From contig NZ_CP050152.1 in NCBI RefSeq assembly GCF_011617245.1, positions 3,028,503-3,092,502 of the forward strand: a stretch of DNA of 64,000 nt, written 5' to 3'. Position numbers and translations under genes: made by a program. Under the pieces are notes generated by a model that was not told the DNA's origin, did not search any database, and saw only the letters and a list, made by a program, of their open reading frames with translations. The DNA is from Brevibacterium atlanticum. GTDB taxonomy: Bacteria; Actinomycetota; Actinomycetes; Actinomycetales; Brevibacteriaceae. This document shows positions 54,242 to 63,833 of this stretch, one piece after another; within the stretch, counting starts at the first letter, position 1, and every line of letters begins with the position of its first letter.

Positions 54242-56899
54242 GTGCCGACTCACTCCAGCCTGCTCCCACGACTTCCCGTATTCAGAATCCTGGTGCTGGG
54301 CCTCCTGGTCGGGCTCGTGACGATGGGACTCGGACTCTCCCCCGCCTCGGCGGATGGAGTCACGACGGCGTCGTCCTCGGAGAGCAGAACCGCCTCGGCG
54401 GAGGGATCGACCGCCGCGCAGGGGTCGGACGGCAGCGCCGGGGCCACCTCGGCGAATGCCTCGACGGACCCGGCGGGGAAGACGATCGTCTTCGGCATAC
54501 CCGGCCTGACCATCAACGATATCGACGCACAGCGCACCCCGAACCTCTACCGCTTGCTCTCCGAGGGGGCCGCGGCGAACCTCAATGTGCGCACGATCGG
54601 CTCGGCCACCTGTCCGGCATCGGGGTGGCTGTCCTTCGGCGCCGGATCCCGCGCACAGGCCGGCCCTTCCCCCGACGCCGAGGCGGCAGATGCCGACGAT
54701 TCGGCCCGCTGCCCGGCGATGATCGCCCCGACCACGGACGTCGAGACCGACTCGGTCGACTCCGATGAGGGCGCCTCCGAGCCCATCCACGAGGGTGAGT
54801 CCGCGACCGATTCCGCGGGAGAGAGTGACGAAACTCATGCCGGGAGATCCGTAGCCGGGGCGACCACGGCGAGAATCGACGGCTTCGACTCCGTCAAGGA
54901 GCCGAACAGCAGGTCGGGCTACTCCGTGGACTACGGGATGCTCGCTCGTGCCGTGGCCGAGCATGGCAAGGTCGTGCCTGACGGGACGTCGGCCGAGGCC
55001 GAGGACTCGCTCCTCGAACCCTGCGTCGCCGCCGAAGGCCCGGGCGGCGCCTACGCCGCCGCCGACGAGGACGGAGTGGTGACGAACTATGCCGAGGATG
55101 CAGGCGCCACGGACTGCCGACTCGACCTCGTCGACCTCGGCGCCATCGGCATTCGGTCGTGGCTGTACGACCCGATCCCGAACTACTCCTACACGGTGCC
55201 GCCGAACGTCGACCGGGAGGACCGCGTCGCCGAGGCGGACCGCCGCCTCGGCGTCAAGCTCGAGGAGGTGCGGGAGAACGCGAAGGACGGGGCGGCCGAT
55301 CCGACGGTCATCGTCGCCGGCCTCGGCGACAGTTCGGGGCTGCCGCAGCTGCGTGCCTTCATCGCCTCCGGTCCCGGCATCGAACCCTCATCCCTGTCCT
55401 CACCGACGACCCGAACTCCTGGGCTGCTGCAGATCACGGACCTGGCCCCGGGCATCCTCGACCTCCTCGACGTGCCATCGTCGAGCGGGATCAGCTTCAC
55501 CCAGACTGCGACCGATGACGATCCGCAGACCCGCATCGACGACCTCGTCGCGCATGCGCAGAAGTCGACGTCGATCTATGCGCACCTCTCAACGTTCTCG
55601 ATCACTCTCGACATCGTCTTCTACTGCCTCTTCATCGCCTGCGGGCTGCTGCTGAGCCGGTCGATCCTCGGCCGCCGAGGCGGGGCCACCCTGGCACCGC
55701 TCGTCCACCGATCATTGGGCTGGGTGTCCCTCGGCATCGCGGCCCTGCCGACGGGGGCCTTCCTCGCCGGACTCATACCCTGGTCGCGGATGAGCCAGCC
55801 GGATCTCGGTCTGCTGCTGTCAGTGCTCGGCACCGCCGCCGCGCTCTTCGCGGTCTCGCTCATCCCGCCGTGGGGACGGTCCTGGCGAGGCCGGGTCGGA
55901 GCCCTGTCCGCGGCGAATGTGCTCATCCTCGCCACGGACCTGGCGACCGGTTCGCACCTGCAGGCGAATTCCCTGCTCGGCTACAACCCGATAGTCGGCG
56001 GCCGCTACTACGGCCTCGGCAATCAGGGGGCCGCGATCTTCATCGTCAGTCTCTTCGTCTTCCTCGGACTCCTCGTCTCCTGGCTGCGGGCTCGCGGCCG
56101 CCGCAAGGCTGTCATCGTCGTTCCGCTCATCATCGGACTCGCCGCGGTGTTCGTCTCCGGCAATCCCTCGTGGGGTGCGAAGTTCGGCGGCACGATCGCG
56201 ATCCTCGCCGGTCTCATGGTGCTGCTGGCGCTGCTGTCGAAGATCCGCCTGTCCCTGCTGCGTCTGGGGCTCATCGGGCTGGCGTCGCTGGCAGTGCTCA
56301 TCGGCATCGCGTTCCTCGACTGGCTGCGCCCGGCCGGTTCGCGTTCGCACTTCGGCACCTTCTTCGACCAGATCGTCACGGGTGAGGCGCTGCAGGTCAT
56401 CGGACGCAAGCTCGGCGCGAACCTCCACATCATCCAGATCAATCCGGCGCTGGCGATCGTCACCCCGCTCGCGGTCATCGCGGTCCTCTTCTTCCTCCGC
56501 TACCTCATGGTCTTCCCCCGGTTCTCCGCGAACGGTTTCGGCGGCAGTGGGCACGACGACGGTGGGCACGGCGGCAGCGGCGACGGCGGCAGTCGTGCCG
56601 GGCGGCTGGCGAACAAGTGGCGGGGCAAGCTGCCGCAGGTGTTCGCCGACTCCGACCTCCACTACGGGTTCCTCGCCGCGGTCACCGGCCTCGGCGTCGG
56701 TCTCGTGCTCACCGATTCCGGTGTCGCCGTGCCCTCGACCGGAGCCATGGTGCTCCTGCCCTTCCTGCTCGCGCTCAGCGCCGACCACGCCGAGGACACC
56801 GTGGCCGGACCGCGCACCCGGCCGAACTCGGGCGATGACGAAACTTCCACTGACACTCACACTGACTCCGTCACCGGTGCCGAGGAGGTGCGCCGATGA
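54242..56899 (+). CDS. polytopic membrane protein with alkaline-phosphatase-like ectodomain (paralog 1)
   Basis: 885 residues. A signal/anchor helix at about 15-38 precedes a large Ser/Ala/Asp-rich extracellular domain to about residue 455. That domain looks like the alkaline-phosphatase superfamily: TIVFGIPGLTINDIDAQRTPNLYRLLSEGA, SATCPASGWLSFGAGSRA in nucleophile-loop position, and TPGLLQITDLAPGILDLL near its end. About eleven membrane helices follow, with conserved GGRYYGLGNQGA and DWLRPAGSRSHFGTFFD. The canonical metal-binding DHG motif was not found. The layout resembles GPI ethanolamine-phosphate transferases. Start GTG 54242 has TAGTAT 6 nt upstream (leaderless type). Confidence 0.75.
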   Translation: MPTHSSLLPRLPVFRILVLGLLVGLVTMGLGLSPASADGVTTASSSESRTASAEGSTAAQGSDGSAGATSANASTDPAGKTIVFGIPGLTINDIDAQRTPNLYRLLSEGAAANLNVRTIGSATCPASGWLSFGAGSRAQAGPSPDAEAADADDSARCPAMIAPTTDVETDSVDSDEGASEPIHEGESATDSAGESDETHAGRSVAGATTARIDGFDSVKEPNSRSGYSVDYGMLARAVAEHGKVVPDGTSAEAEDSLLEPCVAAEGPGGAYAAADEDGVVTNYAEDAGATDCRLDLVDLGAIGIRSWLYDPIPNYSYTVPPNVDREDRVAEADRRLGVKLEEVRENAKDGAADPTVIVAGLGDSSGLPQLRAFIASGPGIEPSSLSSPTTRTPGLLQITDLAPGILDLLDVPSSSGISFTQTATDDDPQTRIDDLVAHAQKSTSIYAHLSTFSITLDIVFYCLFIACGLLLSRSILGRRGGATLAPLVHRSLGWVSLGIAALPTGAFLAGLIPWSRMSQPDLGLLLSVLGTAAALFAVSLIPPWGRSWRGRVGALSAANVLILATDLATGSHLQANSLLGYNPIVGGRYYGLGNQGAAIFIVSLFVFLGLLVSWLRARGRRKAVIVVPLIIGLAAVFVSGNPSWGAKFGGTIAILAGLMVLLALLSKIRLSLLRLGLIGLASLAVLIGIAFLDWLRPAGSRSHFGTFFDQIVTGEALQVIGRKLGANLHIIQINPALAIVTPLAVIAVLFFLRYLMVFPRFSANGFGGSGHDDGGHGGSGDGGSRAGRLANKWRGKLPQVFADSDLHYGFLAAVTGLGVGLVLTDSGVAVPSTGAMVLLPFLLALSADHAEDTVAGPRTRPNSGDDETSTDTHTDSVTGAEEVRR

Positions 56900-59190
56900 C
56901 CACGCGCGTTCCCACCACCGCGGTTCGGGTCCTCCTCGGGGCACTTGCCGTCGTGCTCGTCCTCCTCGGTCTGCCGCAGGCTGCCACAGCGACCCAGGTC
57001 CACGCGTCGGATCGGTCGTCATCGAACGGCAGGGCCGCCTCGGTGAGTGCCGGATCGGCTGCCGACGCACAGGGCGGGGCCGCGGATTCGGGCGGGGCCG
57101 CCTCGGCGAAGGAGAACGGCGCCGTGTCGGTCAGCGTTTCCGGATTCAGCTTCGAGGACCTCGATCCGCGCACGACCCCGCACCTGTGGGTGATGATGAA
57201 GAACGCGCAGATCGGGACGATCACTCCGCGCAGCGTGCGGTCAACGAGCTGCCCGGTCGACGGCTGGCTCGGGCTGGGATCGGGCCGGCGGGCCGCCGAC
57301 GAACCCCGCGATCAGTGCCGCGAACCGGCCCCGCCGATGGACGGCTGGGTCGCCGATTGGGACGTGTATGCGCAGGTCGCACGCGGTGACAACTACGATG
57401 CCGCACTCGGCTCCCTCGCCGAGGCGGTCCCCGACATCCGTTCCTTCGGCAACGGTGCCGCGATCGCCGCCGCCACCCCGACCGGGCATGTGAAGAACTG
57501 GTCGCCGGTGAGCTCTCAGCTGGGATCGGACGTGGCGAAGTCGGCCGCTGATGGGGAGCTCACCCTCGTCGATCTCGGCAACACCGCCGCCGACGGGTAT
57601 TCGCTCAAGAAACTCGACGCTCAGGTCGGGGACATCCTCGAGGCGACCGGGTGGATGGACGCCGATCGGCCGAATCGGATGGGTGAGGGGCGCACGCCGA
57701 TCGTGTTCTCCTCGATCGCCGATGGCGCGCACAAGGGGTCGTCGATGCAGGCGACGATGATGCTGCGGCCCGGCCAGTCTGCCGGCCTGCTGACGTCATC
57801 GTCGACGCGGCAGCCGGGGCTCGTGCAGGTGCCGGACCTCGCGCCGACCCTCGTTCAGCTCTCCGGAGCCGAGGAGATGGACAACGCCGCCGGTGCGCCG
57901 ATGACCGTCGGATCGGAAGGGACCGATTGGAAGGTCCGCTATCAGGCCGTGCTCGACCGGCAGGTGGCGGTGAAGACGCAGAACGATCTGTCGACGTGGT
58001 TCTTCCCCGTCGTCGCCACGCTCATGCTCGGGCTGCTGGCTCTGGCATGGTTCCTGCGGAAGAACCATCGCGAGCTCATCCATTCGGCGGCCTACCGCCT
58101 CGGCGTCGTGTTTGCGGCGATGCCGATCTCGACGTATCTGGTCAATACGGTGCCGTGGGAGCGGGCGACGAACCCGGATATTGCTATGCTCGGCGCGCTG
58201 GTCGGGTGGTCGCTGCTGCTGGGAGTCTTGGCTCTGCTCGGGCCGTGGCGCAGGCACAAGTTCGGGCCGGTGCTCTTCGTCTCGGTGATCACCGTCTGTG
58301 TGCTCGCCTATGACGTGATGACCGGTTCGCAGCTGCAGATGTCGACACTGCTGGGTGAACCGCTGCTCATCGCCTCCCGGTTCTACGGGATCGGCAACTC
58401 GGCGTTGGCGCTGTACTGCTGTGCGCTGCTCTTGGCCGTGGCCGGGTTCGCGTCCCTGGTGACGAAGCCGTTGCACCGCGTTCTCATCGTCACGCTGCCC
58501 GTGCTCGCCTCCTGCGTCATCCTCGCCGCACCGGGTCTGGGCACGAAGTTCGGGTCGGTGCCGACCCTCATCATCGGCGTGGCCTACCTGGTGCTGGCCG
58601 CGGCGAGTATCCGCTTCTCCATCAAACGTCTGGGACTGACAGTCGGCATCGCCGGATTCGTCATGCTCGCGGTGCTGTTCCTCGACTGGCTTCGCCCGGC
58701 TGACCAGCGCACACACTTCGGCCGGTTCTTCGACTCGATCATCAGCGGTCAGGCGTTGGGCGTGCTCGCCCGGAAGATCGGGATGAACATCGACATCCTC
58801 ACACAGTCGTGGATGACGCTGGTGCTGCCGCTGTTCATCATCGGCGTCTTCTGGCTCGCACTCGACCCGCACCGATTCGGTCTGCGCGGGATCGAGGACA
58901 CCTACCGGCGGATTCCGCTGCTGCGAGCGGCGGTCATCAGCCTCGCGATCCTGCTCGGAGTCGGCACCGTCATCAACGACTCGGGCATCGTCGTGCCGGC
59001 CGTCGGCGTCCTCTTCCTCGTCCCGATCCTCGCGCACCTCGAGACGTTCCGCGCCGGCCTGCCGCGGGTGCCTGAGGGTGTTGGTGTGGCCGCCTCGGGC
59101 GACGGGGCGGAGTCCGGCGATGCCGGCGTGGCCGCCAAGAGCGACACGGCGGAGTCCCGCGACGCTGCGGACGACGAATCCCGCAGCTAG
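56896..59190 (+). CDS. polytopic membrane protein with alkaline-phosphatase-like ectodomain (paralog 2)
   Basis: 764 residues, overlapping paralog 1 by ATGA. Signal/anchor helix at about 12-35, an ectodomain to about 375 with VSGFSFEDLDPRTTPHLWVMM, STSCPVDGWLGLGSGRRA and QPGLVQVPDLAPTLVQLSG, then about eleven helices. It keeps the family hallmarks SRFYGIGNSALA and DWLRPADQRTHFGRFFDSI. Shared motifs, order and the overlap mark it as a tandem paralog, likely acting in one complex. Substrate unknown; an extracytoplasmic phospho-transfer or hydrolysis role in envelope biosynthesis is inference. Confidence 0.75.
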   Translation: MTTRVPTTAVRVLLGALAVVLVLLGLPQAATATQVHASDRSSSNGRAASVSAGSAADAQGGAADSGGAASAKENGAVSVSVSGFSFEDLDPRTTPHLWVMMKNAQIGTITPRSVRSTSCPVDGWLGLGSGRRAADEPRDQCREPAPPMDGWVADWDVYAQVARGDNYDAALGSLAEAVPDIRSFGNGAAIAAATPTGHVKNWSPVSSQLGSDVAKSAADGELTLVDLGNTAADGYSLKKLDAQVGDILEATGWMDADRPNRMGEGRTPIVFSSIADGAHKGSSMQATMMLRPGQSAGLLTSSSTRQPGLVQVPDLAPTLVQLSGAEEMDNAAGAPMTVGSEGTDWKVRYQAVLDRQVAVKTQNDLSTWFFPVVATLMLGLLALAWFLRKNHRELIHSAAYRLGVVFAAMPISTYLVNTVPWERATNPDIAMLGALVGWSLLLGVLALLGPWRRHKFGPVLFVSVITVCVLAYDVMTGSQLQMSTLLGEPLLIASRFYGIGNSALALYCCALLLAVAGFASLVTKPLHRVLIVTLPVLASCVILAAPGLGTKFGSVPTLIIGVAYLVLAAASIRFSIKRLGLTVGIAGFVMLAVLFLDWLRPADQRTHFGRFFDSIISGQALGVLARKIGMNIDILTQSWMTLVLPLFIIGVFWLALDPHRFGLRGIEDTYRRIPLLRAAVISLAILLGVGTVINDSGIVVPAVGVLFLVPILAHLETFRAGLPRVPEGVGVAASGDGAESGDAGVAAKSDTAESRDAADDESRS

Positions 59191-59354
59191 CTACCCGCAG
59201 CATCCATCACCGTCAGCCGCAGCGCCCACACTTCGCGCCATTTCATCGCAGTAGCCGTAGAACTTACCGAAGCACCTGTGCGACAAGCCGCTCAGATGAG
59301 GACGTGTCGCTGCCGGTGAGGGATGCTCGGCAACGTCAGCGTCAGCTGTCGGTG

Positions 59355-61970
59355 TCAGCTGTTGATCTTCCGACGACGGACGAGCGTGACCGCTGTGCCG
59401 CCGGCGACGATGAGCGCCAGAGCCGCAGCGACGATGTTGAAGGTCTCGAAGCCGGTGCGCGGCAGATCGCCGCCGTCCTTCGAACCGTTCGCATCCGAAC
59501 CAGAGCCGTCAGCAGAACCGCCCTCGGCCGAGGCGTTCGCACCATCAGCGTCGGCACTCGCCCCGTCGGCCGCGGATGAACCGTCCGCACCGCCGTCCGC
59601 ACCGCCGGCCGCACTGTCGCCACCATCGGCATTGCCGCCGTCGGCACCACCGTCAGCAGCACCGCCGTCGGCCGACCCGTCGTCACCTGCGGAGGCATTC
59701 GCGTCGTCGCCGACCGCAGCTTCGGCCTCGAACTGATGCGCCAGCGGCAACGGGTTGTCATCCCACCAAGGGCCCTCGGCATTCGCCTGCAGGCTGACCT
59801 TGACGGTCACCTTGCCGGAAGCGTCCTTCGGCGCCGTCACGGTCACGGGAGTCTCGGACTTCCCTGCCGGGATCGAATCGAGCGTGATCGTCTTCGCGTT
59901 CTCGGCCTCGGCACTGACCTCGGGAGCGTCAGCGGAAGCCGACTGGGTCGAGGACTTCTCGACAGCCTCGGCGGTGTATCCGTCCGGCAGATCGACGGTG
60001 ACATCGACCGGACCTGCCACCTTCGACTTCGCGTCCGTTTTGAGGACGAAGTCGGCACTCTCACCGGGGTTGACGGCCTTCGGGCCGGTCAGCTCTGCGG
60101 TGAGATCGCCGCTGTCGATGACGTCCTTGGCCGCATCGGCCTGGCGTTCGTTCTTGTCCGGGGTGACGTCCTTGCCCTCGTCCTGATGTTTGTTGAAGTA
60201 GTTCTCCCAGGTCTCGAAGTCGGTGAGACCGGACTGTTCGAAGTCGCCTTCGGCGAACGAGAAGAAGTTGTCACCACCGGCGGCGAGGAAGCTCAGCGTC
60301 GCGACCCGGTACTCCTTGTCCGGGTCGATCTCTTCGCCGTCGACCTTGACCGACTTCACGTGTTCGCCCTGGTTCGCGTTCGAATCGTAGACGACGTCGA
60401 GGTCATCGGAGATGCCCAGGTGCAGGAATGCCCGCGAGGCATCCTCAGGCTGCCACTGCTCCTCGAAGAGACCGATGACGTCTTCGCCCTTCATCGTCAC
60501 GACGCCGTGGTCGTTGGCGAACGGCAGCACACTGTTGAGCTCCGCGACGGTGACTTCGCACTCGTCCTCGGTGTTGTAGATCTCATCGCAGAGCAGGTCG
60601 GTGCGCAGACCGCCGGGGTTCGTGATCCCGAAGTCGGCCTCCTCCAGCTGGGTCTCCTCGACACCTTCCTTGAGTGCATCCGCAACGAGGTTGCCCAGCG
60701 TGGATTCGGCACCGCGGTCTTCCTCGCCGTCCTTCTTCGCACGCGTGATGTCCTCACTGATCGTGCCGGAGACCTCGGAACCGAGTTCCTTCGCCTTGTC
60801 TTCGGCGGCGCTGACGATTTCGGCGACCTCGTCGACGACTGCGGAGTCGTAGCTCTTGTCCTCGGTCTCGATGAGGTCGAGTCCGTCGGCCTGCCAATCG
60901 CCGTTGCCGTCGGAGCGCATCGTCACCCGACCGACATATTCGCCGTAGCTGCCGGCTTCGATGACGGGACGGGTGCGATCGGGCTCCCCGGGGACCGGTG
61001 CTTCGAAGGCATAGGGCAGGTGGGTGTGACCGGTGAACATCGCGTCGACCGAGGCATCAGTCTCGGTGACGAGCTTCTTGAATTCGGCGTTCGAGGCTTC
61101 CGCGTCCTCGAGGCTCTCCGTGTTCGTGGCGCCGAGGTGGGCCTCGACGACGGTCATGTCCGGTCGTTCCTCGTCAGGCAGTGCTTCGATGTCCTCGGCG
61201 ACGCGGTTGACGGCGTCCGTGGGGTCGCCGAAGTCGATGTCGGCGATGCCGTCAGGAGAGACCAGCGAGGCGGTGTCCCGGGTGACGACTCCGATGACGG
61301 CGATCTTCACACCGCCGACGTCGATGACGGAGTATTCGTCGAGTCCGTCGACGACGTTCTCTGTTCCTTTGTCATAGACATTGGCCGCCGAGTACGGGAA
61401 ATCGGCTTCGTCGCTCACGCGTCCGGTGAGGTCGTCGAGGCCTTTGTCGAATTCGTGGTTGCCCACAGCCGCGGCCTGCACGCCGATCGCGTTGAGGACG
61501 TCGAGGGTGGGCGAATCGTTCTGTGACGACGAGGTATAGGTGGAGGCGCCGATGTTGTCACCGGTCGACAGCATCGCAGTGCCCGCGTTGTCGCCGCCGG
61601 TGCCGAAGTCGGCGCGCTCTTCCTCGACCACCGAAGCGACCTGCGTGCCTGACTCGGAGATGCGTCCGTGGAAGTCGGTGATGTTGAGCAGCTGGACCTT
61701 GGTGCCTTCGGGCGCAGACTGGGCATCGCTGTCGGAGTCCTGCGCGTCGTCGGCGGGACTCTCCGACGTCGCGGGCGTGCTGCCGCCGGACGAGTCGCGC
61801 GATGACTCGCCTGTGTTCGCCGGAGCCGAATCGCTCGAGGACGCTGCGCTGTCTTCAGTCGAGTCTCCGTTTCCCAGGCTGGGCGCCGCGACGACCGGCG
61901 CGAGTCCCGGCAGTGTCAGCATCGACACCGCAGCACCCGTGGCCAGCACTTTGGTCACAAGTTTCGACAT
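59355..61970 (-). CDS. LPXTG-anchored 5'-nucleotidase/UshA-family protein
   Basis: 871 residues. Signal peptide (AxA region near residue 30), a Ser/Asp linker to about 90, then the calcineurin-like metallophosphatase domain: NITDFHGRI, STGDNIGAST, VGNHEFDKG, VEAHLGATN and TGHTHLPYAF. The C-terminal 5'-nucleotidase domain carries GITNPGGLRTDL and ends FSFAEGDF. A proline-poor Gly/Ala/Asp repeat stalk leads to LPRTGFETFN, a hydrophobic helix and a basic tail, the classic sortase signal. It probably degrades extracellular nucleotides. The start is ATG 61970 (AAGGA upstream) rather than TTG 61994. No sortase gene is in the window. Confidence 0.93.
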   Translation of the reverse strand: MSKLVTKVLATGAAVSMLTLPGLAPVVAAPSLGNGDSTEDSAASSSDSAPANTGESSRDSSGGSTPATSESPADDAQDSDSDAQSAPEGTKVQLLNITDFHGRISESGTQVASVVEEERADFGTGGDNAGTAMLSTGDNIGASTYTSSSQNDSPTLDVLNAIGVQAAAVGNHEFDKGLDDLTGRVSDEADFPYSAANVYDKGTENVVDGLDEYSVIDVGGVKIAVIGVVTRDTASLVSPDGIADIDFGDPTDAVNRVAEDIEALPDEERPDMTVVEAHLGATNTESLEDAEASNAEFKKLVTETDASVDAMFTGHTHLPYAFEAPVPGEPDRTRPVIEAGSYGEYVGRVTMRSDGNGDWQADGLDLIETEDKSYDSAVVDEVAEIVSAAEDKAKELGSEVSGTISEDITRAKKDGEEDRGAESTLGNLVADALKEGVEETQLEEADFGITNPGGLRTDLLCDEIYNTEDECEVTVAELNSVLPFANDHGVVTMKGEDVIGLFEEQWQPEDASRAFLHLGISDDLDVVYDSNANQGEHVKSVKVDGEEIDPDKEYRVATLSFLAAGGDNFFSFAEGDFEQSGLTDFETWENYFNKHQDEGKDVTPDKNERQADAAKDVIDSGDLTAELTGPKAVNPGESADFVLKTDAKSKVAGPVDVTVDLPDGYTAEAVEKSSTQSASADAPEVSAEAENAKTITLDSIPAGKSETPVTVTAPKDASGKVTVKVSLQANAEGPWWDDNPLPLAHQFEAEAAVGDDANASAGDDGSADGGAADGGADGGNADGGDSAAGGADGGADGSSAADGASADADGANASAEGGSADGSGSDANGSKDGGDLPRTGFETFNIVAAALALIVAGGTAVTLVRRRKINS

Positions 61971-62166
61971 GTATTCGGTTCCTTCGATCGTCAAGTCGGG
62001 CGCACATCAACCGTGCTTGTGGAGATGAAGCCGGATTCCATCCTGCAGTGTCAATGCGAACTGTGAGTTACCTTAATGTGAATCTACACAGGATTCTCAC
62101 AACTGGGAAGAGGAATTCTCCCATATTGCTGACATCGATCAACCGATCCGGACGATCACACCCCGA

Positions 62167-63021
62167 TCATTCCTGGTCGCGGCGGGCCATCGTCTGTGAA
62201 GCGCGAGCAGCGTAGTCCTCGGGTGCGGGGTACCCGACCTCGGTGAGGACGAGCCCTTCGGCGGACGTGACGAACATGGGCACGTCCGGGGTGATCCCGG
62301 CGTCCGCCTCGGCGATGAGTTCGGCCGGCCGGGTGACCGGCCAGCTGCCCGACCCGACTTTGATCAGCCCGCCGACCAGGGCGCGGACCATGTGATGGCA
62401 GAAGGCGTCGGCGCGCAGGTCGATGACGATGACCGCGTCCTGATCGCGTTCGACGCTCAGCTCGTAGAGGGTGCGGATCGTCGTGGCGCCCTCACGCGGT
62501 TTGCAGAAGGGCAGGAAGTCGTGCAGACCGTGGACCTCAGCAGCGGCTTCGGCCATGGACTCGGCGTCGAGTTCGCCCTTGTGCCGGGGAGTCACGGCGG
62601 TGAGCAGAGGGTCGATGAACGACCGGTGGTCGGCGAGTCGGTACTGATAGGACCGCCACAGTGCGGAGAACCTGGCGTCGAAGGTCTCGGGCACCTCGGC
62701 CACGGCGTGGATGACGATATCGGGGAAGTCCCCGGCGGCGAGGACTCCGCGCAGACGTGAGAGCAGGGCCACCCCGGCGAGGCGATTCGACCGCCCGACG
62801 AGCTTGTCGACGGCGGCCTCGTCCAGGTCGATGTGGACGACCTGCCGGCGGGCGTGGACGCCGGCGTCGGTGCGGCCGGCGACGACGGTGGCCACCTCGG
62901 TGCCGGTGATGCGGGCGAGCCCGGATTCGACGGCGTCCTGCACGGTGCGCAGGCCCGGCTGCTTCCCCCAGCCGTGGAAATCCGTGCCCTGGTAGCCTAG
63001 GTCGATGCGGAATCGAGTCAC
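62167..63021 (-). CDS. truA: tRNA pseudouridine(38-40) synthase
   Basis: 284 residues. Catalytic Asp52 in [17 protein letters not shown], the N-terminal [17 protein letters not shown], and [16 protein letters not shown] near the C-terminus are TruA hallmarks. It modifies positions 38-40 of the anticodon arm. The start is GTG at 63021, overlapping the LemA stop (GTGA). TruA is a normal neighbour of rplM-rpsI in actinobacteria; here the phosphatase-like genes and the nucleotidase separate them. Confidence 0.96.
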   Translation of the reverse strand: MTRFRIDLGYQGTDFHGWGKQPGLRTVQDAVESGLARITGTEVATVVAGRTDAGVHARRQVVHIDLDEAAVDKLVGRSNRLAGVALLSRLRGVLAAGDFPDIVIHAVAEVPETFDARFSALWRSYQYRLADHRSFIDPLLTAVTPRHKGELDAESMAEAAAEVHGLHDFLPFCKPREGATTIRTLYELSVERDQDAVIVIDLRADAFCHHMVRALVGGLIKVGSGSWPVTRPAELIAEADAGITPDVPMFVTSAEGLVLTEVGYPAPEDYAARASQTMARRDQE

Positions 63022-63623
63022 GAGACGACCTTCGCCGAGGTGGTGCTGCCCTCGTCGTCGGCCACCTCGGTGAACGGCTCGCGGGCCCGGAAGACGCCCT
63101 GGAACAGGCGGGAGATCGGACGCATCCGCTGCCGGTGATAGCGTTCGACGTTCGTGTTATAGAACCGAGCACCCGCGAGGATCCGCTCGGTGAGCACCTG
63201 CAGCTGACCGTGCAGGAGACCGATCGTCGTGTCGATCTCCTCATTGACCGCCGCGGTCTGCGAACGGGCGAAGTCCGAGGACAGCGACTTCTCCGTCCGC
63301 GCCGACGGGATGAGCGCGGCATCGTTGACGGCAGCGGTCAGAGCGTTCTCGGCGGCGGCACCGCGGTGGTCGAAGGGGGCGCGTTCGGCCGAGGCGAGCG
63401 CGAGTTCGAGCCGGGACAGATCCTGTCCGGCGATCTGCTGGAGTGTGCCGATATAGGCGGGCACGAGGGCATGGCGGGCGCGGATCTCGCCGATGAGCTG
63501 GCGCTTGGCCTCATCGCACAGCGACCGTGCCATAGACAGTTGGTTGAAGCGCAGCACCGTGAGGACGACGAACATGACGACCAGGGCGGCGAGGACGCAC
63601 CCGCCGACGATGTACCAGCCCAC
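63018..63623 (-). CDS. LemA family protein
   Basis: 201 residues from GTG 63623. A single N-terminal membrane helix (about 5-27: [21 protein letters not shown]) is followed by a long helical bundle with the LemA-type segments [12 protein letters not shown] and [11 protein letters not shown], then [12 protein letters not shown] with the conserved Y/N before the tail. Function is unknown; the family is associated with envelope proteins. GAGGGG lies 7 nt before the chosen GTG; GTG 63629 lies too close to the ribosome site. The gene overlaps truA (GTGA). Confidence 0.87.
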   Translation of the reverse strand: MGWYIVGGCVLAALVVMFVVLTVLRFNQLSMARSLCDEAKRQLIGEIRARHALVPAYIGTLQQIAGQDLSRLELALASAERAPFDHRGAAAENALTAAVNDAALIPSARTEKSLSSDFARSQTAAVNEEIDTTIGLLHGQLQVLTERILAGARFYNTNVERYHRQRMRPISRLFQGVFRAREPFTEVADDEGSTTSAKVVS

Positions 63624-63793
63624 GGCCACTCCCCTCGCCTGTGTTCTTCTCGGATGATGCGTGCACAACCGAGCTTTTCCGACACCTCAGTTTACGCGGG
63701 GTTCAGACTCGTCGCGAAAGGGACACTACGTGGACACTCAGGTGTACTGCCTGCGGTCGATTTCGGCCAGAAGTCGCCGACGCGTCGCCTTCG

Positions 63794-63814
63794 GGTCACG
63801 CTTTGGTCACCGAA
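63794..63814 (+). promoter_or_regulatory. two 11-nt direct repeats upstream of glycosyltransferase
   Basis: GGTCAC recurs with an 11-nt period (63794 and 63805), giving a PHO-box-like spacing. This is weak evidence, 20-40 nt before the start codon. Confidence 0.25.
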
Positions 63815-63833
63815 GAGGTCTTGGCTGGGAAAC

